In this document: positions 17,178 to 24,225 of the stretch, one piece after another | Numbering within the stretch: position 1 is the first letter of the stretch | Layout: the number at the start of each line of letters is the position of its first letter | Assembly: GCA_034505495.1 (NCBI GenBank) | Contig: JAPDQV010000005.1 | Span: 15,643-64,104, forward strand | Direction of reading: 5' to 3' | Source: a candidate division KSB1 bacterium | GTDB taxonomy: Bacteria; Zhuqueibacterota; Zhuqueibacteria; Residuimicrobiales; Krinioviventaceae | Length of the DNA stretch: 48,462 bases | The notes under the pieces: model-generated | What the model saw: the letters and a program-made list of their open reading frames with translations, nothing else | Told to the model about the DNA's origin: nothing | The model's database searches: none | Position numbers and translations under genes: made by a program

Positions 17178-18253
17178 TTCTTCTCCAGTAGAGTATGATA
17201 AAATTCAATGATTGCTTCCTTGGGTAACTTTTTTCGCCAATTGGAACCCAAGGCATTGTTCAAAGGCCGCTCCATCAACAGAACAATGTCGGCCATTTTG
17301 CCGAGCAGCTCGGCGTCGTAACTCAAGCCCTGCGGCATTTTCAATTCGATCTGCTGCTTGTCCAGCATTCGGCGGAATTCGTAGACATATGCGGGATAAT
17401 ACTTTTCCAGTTCGTTGAAGATGATGCAGTTGGCCTCGCCGTGACGAATATGGAAGGCCCAGCTGATGCCGTAAGAGAGCGCATGCACCAATCCCACTTC
17501 GGAATAGACGATGGAATAACCGCCCATAAGGGAAGCGACCATAAGGTCTGCATCGCTGCCGCCGGTCAGGAAAACAGACGCGCACATGTCCAGCGCCTTG
17601 GAGGCAAAAGCGGCGGCAAATTCGTTGATAAAGTTGCCGGAAAGGGATTCTACGCAATGGATGTAGCAATCCATGCCGGTATAAAAGCGCTGCAGTTTAG
17701 GAACGGTCTGCAAAAGCGTCGGATCCAGTATGACAAAATCGAACAAGGTAAAGTCGCTGTTGATGCCCTGCTTTTTCGTCGGACCGGTGAGGACGGCAGT
17801 ACGCGACACCTCTGCTCCGGTTCCCGAAAGCGTCGGAATGCCGATCTTGTAGACCGCCGGGTTCTTGACCAGATCCCAGCCTTGATAATCTTCCGCCTGT
17901 CCGGGATTAGTCAACAACACGGCCAGGGCTTTGGCCGTGTCGAGCGTAGACCCTCCGCCGACGCCGACAACCACGGCCGGCAGTTTGTCCGAGTACGCGA
18001 GCGTTCTATCGCGCAGGCGATTGACTTCCGCCGTTGTGGGTTCCTGCGAAGTGTCCAGAAAAAAGACCAGATCCTCATCCGTCGGCGAGAGAGCGGAAAA
18101 TAATGTTTCATCATCCTTGAAAAAATGATCGATGATAAAGACAACATAACCCTTTCGCCGCAGCGGATTTAGGACTTGCGGAGTCTGCCGGACTGCTCCT
18201 GCGGCAAAGATCAATTGGGGTACCGGTTTGAAAATACGAAATTGCGGCAACAT
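17174..18253 (-). CDS. kdnB: Iron-containing alcohol dehydrogenase, KdnB-like
   Basis: The protein has 359 aa and belongs to the Fe-ADH family. It has the NAD(P)-binding GVGGGSTLDTAKA (97-109) and the metal ligands Asp195 and His199 in GMDCYIHCVES, His257 and His271. From memory it closely follows Shewanella KdnB, notably in YQGWDLVKNPAVYKIGIPTL and FYTGMDCYIHCVES. KdnB oxidises the C8 primary alcohol of Kdo to an aldehyde for transamination to Kdo8N. Here the likely reaction is oxidation of the terminal CH2OH of an ulosonic acid, with the DegT enzyme of the neighbouring gene adding the amine. The ATG at 18253 shares one base with the upstream stop (TGATG) and has AAAGGA; GTG 18256 is an alternative. 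Confidence 0.88.
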   Translation of the reverse strand: MLPQFRIFKPVPQLIFAAGAVRQTPQVLNPLRRKGYVVFIIDHFFKDDETLFSALSPTDEDLVFFLDTSQEPTTAEVNRLRDRTLAYSDKLPAVVVGVGGGSTLDTAKALAVLLTNPGQAEDYQGWDLVKNPAVYKIGIPTLSGTGAEVSRTAVLTGPTKKQGINSDFTLFDFVILDPTLLQTVPKLQRFYTGMDCYIHCVESLSGNFINEFAAAFASKALDMCASVFLTGGSDADLMVASLMGGYSIVYSEVGLVHALSYGISWAFHIRHGEANCIIFNELEKYYPAYVYEFRRMLDKQQIELKMPQGLSYDAELLGKMADIVLLMERPLNNALGSNWRKKLPKEAIIEFYHTLLEKK

Positions 18254-19440
18254 CACGCTTTTCCTTTCAGTTCGTTAAGGGCGGCATCCACGGAAGCGAT
18301 TAGATAATCGACCTCTTCATCCGTCATATCGCTTCCAAAAGGGAAGGAGATCATATTGTCGAAAAACTCGTCGGTTTGGGGGCAATCGGCAGAGACATAG
18401 CCGTGACGCTGAAAGAGCTCATATCGGTACAACGGATAATACTGCACGACACATTTGATTTTGTATTTGTTGTAGAGCAGACGGATCAGCTCGTCTCTTC
18501 CGGCCCCATTCGAAAGTTTGGAAACTCTTGCCGGAAGCAGGTGCAGGGCGGAGACGCATTCAGAAGGAATTTTTTGAAAAATCAATTCCGGGTGATGGGT
18601 TAAGCTTTTGACGATTCGATTCCGAATTTCCAACCGGCGCTTCAATTGCTTATCCAGACGTTTGAGCAGCAGATTTCCGGCAAAGGCTTGTATTTCCCCC
18701 AAAGCGTAATTATGAGGAATCGCTCCGGGAACCGCCTCGATGATGTTGGTCATCGCCGGAATCCAATAGTCGGTTTGATTTGCAAAGGGCCGTTGACCGA
18801 TTTTGCGTAATCCCAAGATTTTTTCAGCATAATCGGAATTATCAGTAACAATCATGCCGCCTTCTCCCAGCGTCGTAATGTTCTTCTGGCTGTGGAAACT
18901 AAAGCAGCCGAAATCCCCGAAGGTACCGACGGCTTTTCCTTTATATTTTGCCCCCGGCGCCTGAGCGCAGTCTTCGACCACATAAAGGTTGTGCTGCTCG
19001 GCGACTTCCATCAGCGCATCCATTTGCACCGGCAGGCCGTACAAATGAACCGGCACTACAACGCGTGTCTTCGGCGTGATTTTACTGACGACATCATCTA
19101 TATCCATCACAAAAGTTTCCGGATCAATGTCGGCAAAAACGAGTCGGCATCCTTTGCGCATAAAGCCCAAGGCGGTTGCCGTAAAAGTATGAGCCGGCAA
19201 AATAACTTCATCGCCGGGACCAATATCCAGAATCATAGCAGCCAAGTCGAGAGCGGCCGTCGCATTGCAGACTCCGAATGCATAGCGGCTGCCGATGTAT
19301 TCGGCAAAGTTCCTTTCAAATTCCTGCAGATACGGCCCCATCGTCAGAGTTTTAGCGCGCGCGATCGCTTCGGCCAATTGGGCGATTTCTTCGGCTGTGA
19401 GGCGCGTCTGAATAGCCGGAAAATCCAACTTTAAAGACAT
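18253..19440 (-). CDS. DegT/DnrJ/EryC1 aminotransferase, probable KdnA-type
   Basis: PLP-dependent sugar aminotransferase of 395 aa, close to the usual family length. Features include the PLP-binding Lys186 in CFSFHSQKNITTLGEGG, PAHTFTATALGF, VVEDCAQAPGAKYKG and the GCFSFH motif. DegT enzymes transfer an amino group, usually from glutamate, to a carbonyl sugar. Because it is translationally coupled to a KdnB-like dehydrogenase, the natural substrate is the terminal aldehyde of an ulosonic acid, as with Shewanella KdnA in Kdo8N synthesis. Sequence alone does not distinguish this from C4 aminotransferases of other nucleotide sugars, but no dehydratase gene accompanies it. GGAG lies eight bases before the ATG. 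Confidence 0.9.
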   Translation of the reverse strand: MSLKLDFPAIQTRLTAEEIAQLAEAIARAKTLTMGPYLQEFERNFAEYIGSRYAFGVCNATAALDLAAMILDIGPGDEVILPAHTFTATALGFMRKGCRLVFADIDPETFVMDIDDVVSKITPKTRVVVPVHLYGLPVQMDALMEVAEQHNLYVVEDCAQAPGAKYKGKAVGTFGDFGCFSFHSQKNITTLGEGGMIVTDNSDYAEKILGLRKIGQRPFANQTDYWIPAMTNIIEAVPGAIPHNYALGEIQAFAGNLLLKRLDKQLKRRLEIRNRIVKSLTHHPELIFQKIPSECVSALHLLPARVSKLSNGAGRDELIRLLYNKYKIKCVVQYYPLYRYELFQRHGYVSADCPQTDEFFDNMISFPFGSDMTDEEVDYLIASVDAALNELKGKA

Positions 19441-19453
19441 TCTTTTACTCCCG

Positions 19454-20407
19454 TCATAATTTCGATTGCAGATGGTTCTTTACGATCTCAGCTATTTTTT
19501 CCGCCGACTTGCCGCCGTTTTGAATCGGCAGCAGGCGACGCAGCTCGTCAAGATTCAAATCGCAGTGAACCTCTTTGCCCAGCGCCAAAGCGGCGTAAAC
19601 CACTGACGACTGCCTCGTGATAAAGACGTCGCAATTGGCGGTCATCGCCAGGGTATCGCATTCTGCCAAGATCTCGGCTCCCGGCGCCCACCGCCTAATT
19701 TCGGCAGCCGCTCTTTTGACGTTTTCCGCAGGATGAAGCTTGAAGACCAGCGGTCGGCCGTCGGCAATACGAACAGCTTTTTGAATAAAGCCCTTGCGGT
19801 CTTCAAATTCTCCGCACTCGCGCAGATTCGAGGTTACGGCCAGTACATAGCCGCGCATGGGAAACGTATTCTCCTTGTAAGCGGCAAAGTTGTCGAAATT
19901 GGGAATGCCGGTAACGTAAATTCGATTCGGATCGGCGCCTTTGCGGACGAAAAGCTCTTTGTAGCCCTCCGAGGCGACGAAAAACAGTGTGTAGGCATTC
20001 GAGAGACCGGTTGCCGAAGTGCCCGCCATCCATCGAGGTATTAGGCCCGCTTTATAAACTCGATATCTTTTTCGTTCCGGGTCCGTCATACCCTCCTGAA
20101 TCAAAAAAATCGGTCGATTGCGGATATTGCGCTGAATAATGAGATCGGTGCAGGTAAAGACGGCATCATAAACATGCGCCTTTCCGGCTTCATCCATGGC
20201 ACAGTTATTTTGCACCAAAAACCGGAGCGTCGCTTGTCGATGTTTCCCTCCCAGAATAGTGTTGTGAAATATGGTGCGCCACAGTCTTTCCGGTTCAATT
20301 CCTATGTAGAAAGGCGAAAAAAAGCACTCGTCTTGAGAAAAAAAGCGGGAAATTTGATAAAGCTGCGTCGTTTGATTCAGTGAACCGCAGATAAAAAGCA
20401 ACTTCAT
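19454..20407 (-). CDS. Putative GT-B glycosyltransferase, possibly CMP-ulosonate transferase
   Basis: The protein has 317 aa and I cannot assign it to a named family. The C-terminal half is Rossmann-like, with VFKLHPAENV (222-230), LAECDTLAMTANCDVFITRQ and SSVVYAALALGKEV (267-280), the pattern of GT-B glycan transferases. Three elements resemble those of bacterial sialyltransferases: an acidic-Gly site (IQEG, 103-106), an HP motif (225-226) and an SS motif (267-268). The operon makes a CMP-activated acid, so this is the best candidate for its transferase. No membrane segment was seen. ATG 20407 is preferred; a GTG five codons upstream is possible, and the AGAGGTG that could serve as ribosome-binding site lies about 13 bases before the ATG. 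Confidence 0.6.
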   Translation of the reverse strand: MKLLFICGSLNQTTQLYQISRFFSQDECFFSPFYIGIEPERLWRTIFHNTILGGKHRQATLRFLVQNNCAMDEAGKAHVYDAVFTCTDLIIQRNIRNRPIFLIQEGMTDPERKRYRVYKAGLIPRWMAGTSATGLSNAYTLFFVASEGYKELFVRKGADPNRIYVTGIPNFDNFAAYKENTFPMRGYVLAVTSNLRECGEFEDRKGFIQKAVRIADGRPLVFKLHPAENVKRAAAEIRRWAPGAEILAECDTLAMTANCDVFITRQSSVVYAALALGKEVHCDLNLDELRRLLPIQNGGKSAEKIAEIVKNHLQSKL

Positions 20408-20425
20408 GATAGAGAAAGGCACCTC

Positions 20426-21418
20426 TTACACGGCTTTGGAACACTGCCGGGAAATAAACTCGGGCAACGAATGAATGCCGGCGGGTTTGATTTTTTGATT
20501 ATACCATGTCTGCAGGCTCTTTTTTCGTTGTGTCCGCGGCGGACGGAGCTTGGCTCTGACCGCAAGTTCGCTCTCATAGACCCGTTTAATTCCGTCGCCC
20601 ATAAACAGGTTAAGGCGGCGAATTCCTTCGGTCAGTTGAGCCAACTCCTGCATGTCCAAAGAAGCGGCCTGATCAGTGCCCCACATGGACTTGTCAAGGG
20701 TGATGTGCCGCTCGATAAAGGCTGCTCCCAAAGCGACCGCCACAATACTGGGCAGCGCACCCTGCTCGTGGCCCGAATAGCCGATGACGGCTTCGGGATA
20801 ACGTCGTTTGAGGGAATTGATCATCAATAAATTGACTTCGGAATCGGGACAAGGATAGGAGCTGGTCGTATGCGCCAGCAGGATATTTCGTTCATCGAGC
20901 AGGTCTACGGCCTCGTCGATTTCATCCAGAGTCGACATGCCTGTAGAAATCATGACCGGTTTGCCGATTTTTTTCATGACCGCGAGCAGCTCCGCGTTGG
21001 TCAACATAGCGGACGGCGCTTTATGGAGCGGCGGATTGAACTGTTCAATAAATTTAAGCGAAGGTACATCCCAACTAGACGCAAACCACAAAATGCCGAT
21101 TTGCCGGCAGAAGCGGTCGATTTCTTCAAAGTCGTCGGCGTCAAGTTCTATTCGATGTCGATAGTCGATATAGGTTAGTTCTCCCCAAGGTGTCTGGCGC
21201 TTCACATACCATTGTTCCTTCGGCACGCAGAGTTCAGGAGTCCGCTTTTGAAATTTGACCGCATGACAACCGGCGGCAACGGCTCCTTCGATCATTTTTT
21301 TGGCAATTTCCAGCGAACCGTTGTGATTAATGCCGATCTCTGCCACAATAAAAGGGGGAAATGCTTCGCCGATCCATCGATCGGCGATTTTGATGCGAGG
21401 CAAACGCAAAACCGCCAT
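20426..21418 (-). CDS. NeuB-family ulosonic acid synthase lacking the SAF domain
   Basis: The protein has 330 aa. Residues ~15-275 form the NeuB TIM barrel that condenses phosphoenolpyruvate with an aldose to give a nonulosonic acid (sialic, KDN, legionaminic or pseudaminic type). It shows FIVAEIGINHNGSLEIAKKM, CHAVKFQKRTPE, the STGMSTLDEI loop, GYSGHEQG and FIERHITLDKSMWGTDQAAS with the metal-binding histidines. Typical NeuB proteins end with a ~60-residue antifreeze-like SAF domain that closes over the partner active site. Here the last 50 residues (KLRPPRTQRKKSLQTWYNQK onward) are basic and do not resemble it. The ATG at 21418 has AAAGGAG upstream. It is the first gene of the cluster and sets the carbon skeleton. 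Confidence 0.88.
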   Translation of the reverse strand: MAVLRLPRIKIADRWIGEAFPPFIVAEIGINHNGSLEIAKKMIEGAVAAGCHAVKFQKRTPELCVPKEQWYVKRQTPWGELTYIDYRHRIELDADDFEEIDRFCRQIGILWFASSWDVPSLKFIEQFNPPLHKAPSAMLTNAELLAVMKKIGKPVMISTGMSTLDEIDEAVDLLDERNILLAHTTSSYPCPDSEVNLLMINSLKRRYPEAVIGYSGHEQGALPSIVAVALGAAFIERHITLDKSMWGTDQAASLDMQELAQLTEGIRRLNLFMGDGIKRVYESELAVRAKLRPPRTQRKKSLQTWYNQKIKPAGIHSLPEFISRQCSKAV

Positions 21419-21585
21419 GTCGACTCCTTTGCAGATTAATTTTCTCTAAAAACTACAAGCCTATTGTTAGCGGATTATTAGAGATATGTTAAAATTCCAG
21501 TTTCACCGGCCGACCGATTCCAAATTTGTTGTTTTTCACAAAACTGTTTTTAAGTTAATATCATGCATAACGGGCTGGTCTTAGA

Positions 21586-23253
21586 ATGAAAATTGGTTGC
21601 GGTTTATTTATTTTTCTTCTTTTATTTTTTTGCTTGGAACAGCCTTTCTCGAGGGTTTCACTTGAAGGTAAGGAATGGTCGTTGCTTAATATGATCTCTG
21701 CCGATTCGCTTCGCCGGCATATCGAATTTCTCGGCAGCGATTCGTTGGAAGGGCGCGCCGTCGGTACGCGCGGTGAACGAAAAGCAGCCGACTATATTGC
21801 TGCCAGATTGCGCGCTTACGGCCTCAAACCCTTAGGAGACAACGGCACCTACTTCCAGACCATTCCGATGCACGGCAGCCGAGCGCTCAAAGAATCCGAA
21901 CTGACACTCTTTTTCGGTGATGAAAAACATGAATTGCGCCTTGGTGAAGACTATTTGTTGCTCAAAACCGGCGCACAGACCTTTATCCCGCAGGCGGTGC
22001 CGTTGGTTTTTGTCGGATTCGGCATCATTGCGCCGGAATTTGATTATAATGACTATCAAAGCCTGGATGCCGAGGGGAAAATCGCCGTCATGCTCACCGG
22101 CGAACCTTATTCCGGCGATCCCTCCTATTTTGCCGGCGAGGACCCGACGATCTATTCGCTGCTGGAATCCAAGCAACGCACGGCCGTCAGTCGCGGCGCC
22201 ATGGGGTGTCTGTTCATACCGGCGCCCATGGATGCGGATTTTCGTGACTGGGAAAAGAAAAGGCGCGAGTTTGCATTCGAAGAGGTTACGCTGGCCTATT
22301 GGCCGTCCGGCCATTTCAGCGCCGTGATCAATCCGGACTCGGCGGCAAAATTATTCCGCAAAGCCCCTTTTTCGCTTAACCAGGTTTATGAAATGTATCG
22401 ACGCAGTACCGTACGCAGCTTTGCTATGCACGCTTCCCTATCCTTTCACGGCCGGTTTCTCGAACGCGATTTCATCGGCACCAACGTCCTCGGCCTAATC
22501 GAGGGCAAGGAGAAAGGCGTCAAAGCTTCTTTCCTCCTTATTTCCGCGCATTTCGATCATCTCGGCATCGGCCCGAGCGTTAATGGAGATTCAATTTACA
22601 ACGGTGTACTCGACAACGCTGTAGGAGCTGCGGCGGCGTTGGAATTGGCGAGAGTCTTTGCAGCGTCGCGCCTTGACTGCAGCCCGTCGATGATCTTTCT
22701 TTTTACAACCGGCGAAGAAAAAGGTCTGATCGGCTCGCGTTTATACTGCGACCACCCGCCGGTGCCGCTGCACAAAACCCTCGCCAATCTCAACATCGAC
22801 GGCTTGGCGACGTTGGATGACTTTAAAGATGTCGTCGGCGTCGGCGCCGAATTATCCACACTCGGCGATTACTTGAAAGAGACGGCTGATCGTCTCAATC
22901 TACGAGTATCCCCAGTCCCTTCGCCTTTCCTTGCCCACGAATCCTTTGCCAGATCGGACCAATTGTCTTTTGCACAAGCGGGGATTCCTGCCATCCTTAT
23001 TTCGGAAGGATTGAACACTAAAAACCTCACCTTAGAACAAGCGCTTCAGTATCTGCTTTATTGGTATGAAAATATCTATCATTCACCGTTCGACGATTTG
23101 TCGCAGCCTATCCATTACGGTGCAGCCGTCAAACATGTTCAAGTCCTTGCAACGTTTTGCCTGTCGCTTTTGAACGCAAAAACAACGCCCCAGTGGCGGC
23201 CGGGAACGGGCTTTCTTGCCGAACGACTGCGCACGATTGCCGAAAAACGGTAG
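21586..23253 (+). CDS. Exported M28-family metallopeptidase
   Basis: The protein has 555 aa with an N-terminal Sec signal or anchor (MKIGCGLFIFLLLFFCLEQP). A PA-like insert (about 120-290) is followed by an M28 aminopeptidase catalytic domain. Probable di-zinc ligands and catalytic residues are His in SAHFDHLG, Asp in NGVLDNAVG, the Glu pair in FTTGEEKGL, Asp in NLNIDGLA and a late His in YHSPFDD. It probably trims peptides in the periplasm or at the cell surface. No strong ribosome-binding site precedes ATG 21586. The PstS-like gene follows after 13 bp, so the two are probably co-transcribed. Confidence 0.88.
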   Translation: MKIGCGLFIFLLLFFCLEQPFSRVSLEGKEWSLLNMISADSLRRHIEFLGSDSLEGRAVGTRGERKAADYIAARLRAYGLKPLGDNGTYFQTIPMHGSRALKESELTLFFGDEKHELRLGEDYLLLKTGAQTFIPQAVPLVFVGFGIIAPEFDYNDYQSLDAEGKIAVMLTGEPYSGDPSYFAGEDPTIYSLLESKQRTAVSRGAMGCLFIPAPMDADFRDWEKKRREFAFEEVTLAYWPSGHFSAVINPDSAAKLFRKAPFSLNQVYEMYRRSTVRSFAMHASLSFHGRFLERDFIGTNVLGLIEGKEKGVKASFLLISAHFDHLGIGPSVNGDSIYNGVLDNAVGAAAALELARVFAASRLDCSPSMIFLFTTGEEKGLIGSRLYCDHPPVPLHKTLANLNIDGLATLDDFKDVVGVGAELSTLGDYLKETADRLNLRVSPVPSPFLAHESFARSDQLSFAQAGIPAILISEGLNTKNLTLEQALQYLLYWYENIYHSPFDDLSQPIHYGAAVKHVQVLATFCLSLLNAKTTPQWRPGTGFLAERLRTIAEKR

Positions 23254-23266
23254 GCAAGAGGATGTT

Positions 23267-24088
23267 ATGAAAAAATGGTGGACTTGCTTCTTGCTTCTTA
23301 CGGCCTGCTTATGCGCTCCCCCTGTCCGAAAAAAGCCGACAATTATTCGCATTGTCGGCTCGGACACTCTTTTGCTCTTGACCGGCCGTTGGGCGGAAGA
23401 ATACATGAAACAACATCCGGAAGTTTCCATTCATTTTGAAGGCGGCGGGACAAAAAAGGGAGTTGAGGCTTTAATCGATGGCCGCGCCGACATCTGCACT
23501 GCATCCAGACCGTTGAATCCCTCCGAAGTCCGACTCCTGGCTGAACGCTATAAGGTCATCGGCATGAGCCATCTCGTAGCAAAAGATGCATTGAGCATCT
23601 ACCTTCATCCGGATAATCCGGTGCAGAATCTGACTCGAGCACAACTGAAGGATATTTTTACGGGCGTCATATCAAATTGGCGCCAAATCGGCGGCCTGGA
23701 TGAGCCGATTCTGGTAATTGTTCGCTCCCCTAATTCCGGCACTTATCAATACTTTAAAGAGCACGTACTGAACGGCGAAAATTATGTTTCGACAGCCGTT
23801 GTCATGCCGACGACTCCGGCGGTAGCCAAGGCGGTTGCAGAGCATCGCGCCGCGATAGGTTACGGAGGCGCCGGCTTCGGCAGCAATGTACGGCACTGCA
23901 GCGTCGACGGAGTAGAGCCGACAGCTGAAAACGTCCGCAACGATTCCTACCCGCTTGTGCGTTACCTTTATTTTGTTACGGCCAATACCCCGAGAGGCGC
24001 CGTCAAGGCATTTATCGATTGGGTGCTCAGAGACGGGCAAAAAATCGTTGGGGAACTCGGCTATTTCCCTCTCTGGGGCGAACCCTAG
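23267..24088 (+). CDS. pstS: PstS-like phosphate-binding lipoprotein
   Basis: Periplasmic substrate-binding protein of 274 aa, starting at ATG 23267 with GAGG in front. The N-terminus is a lipoprotein signal (MKKWWTCFLLLTAC), with lipobox LTAC and acylated Cys14. The PstS pattern follows: IVGSDTLLLLTGRWAEEY, HFEGGGTKKGVEAL, DICTASRPLNPSE and VRSPNSGTYQYFKEHVL. These bind phosphate in the PBPb fold. No PstC, PstA, PstB or PhoU gene is in the window, so it may feed a transporter encoded elsewhere or serve the outer-membrane receptor next door. A PhoB/PhoR-type regulator pair lies 4.9 kb downstream on the same strand. Confidence 0.85.
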   Translation: MKKWWTCFLLLTACLCAPPVRKKPTIIRIVGSDTLLLLTGRWAEEYMKQHPEVSIHFEGGGTKKGVEALIDGRADICTASRPLNPSEVRLLAERYKVIGMSHLVAKDALSIYLHPDNPVQNLTRAQLKDIFTGVISNWRQIGGLDEPILVIVRSPNSGTYQYFKEHVLNGENYVSTAVVMPTTPAVAKAVAEHRAAIGYGGAGFGSNVRHCSVDGVEPTAENVRNDSYPLVRYLYFVTANTPRGAVKAFIDWVLRDGQKIVGELGYFPLWGEP

Positions 24089-24171
24089 CAGATAGCGCAA
24101 GGGGACTTTTGCAGTTCCTCTTAATTATTTCTTAACGTTGCGCTGATAATGCTTTAACCGGTACAGTGTAA

Positions 24172-24225
24172 ATTTTGCCGCTCAATTTGCAGAAACCTGT
24201 AGTAACCAAAGAAAGGCGGCAAAAT
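24172..24225 (+). promoter_or_regulatory. Inverted repeat able to hide the receptor gene's ribosome-binding site
   Basis: ATTTTGCCGC (24172-24181) and GCGGCAAAAT (24216-24225) are perfectly complementary 10-base arms around a 34-base loop. The 3' arm includes the end of the AAAGGCGGC ribosome-binding region and stops at the ATG. Pairing in the mRNA would block initiation. A weak promoter-like pair (TTGCGC 24138-24143, TACAGT 24162-24167) lies just upstream. Confidence 0.4.

Noticed and set aside
16068-17198. 376-codon open frame antisense to the NeuA-HAD gene
   Set aside because: The minus-strand frame contains complete catalytic motifs of two enzyme families. The antisense frame is a shadow.
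24089-24171. PhoB-binding (Pho box) direct repeats upstream of the TonB receptor gene
   Set aside because: No clear pair of CTGTCAT-like repeats is visible; the consensus for this lineage is unknown.
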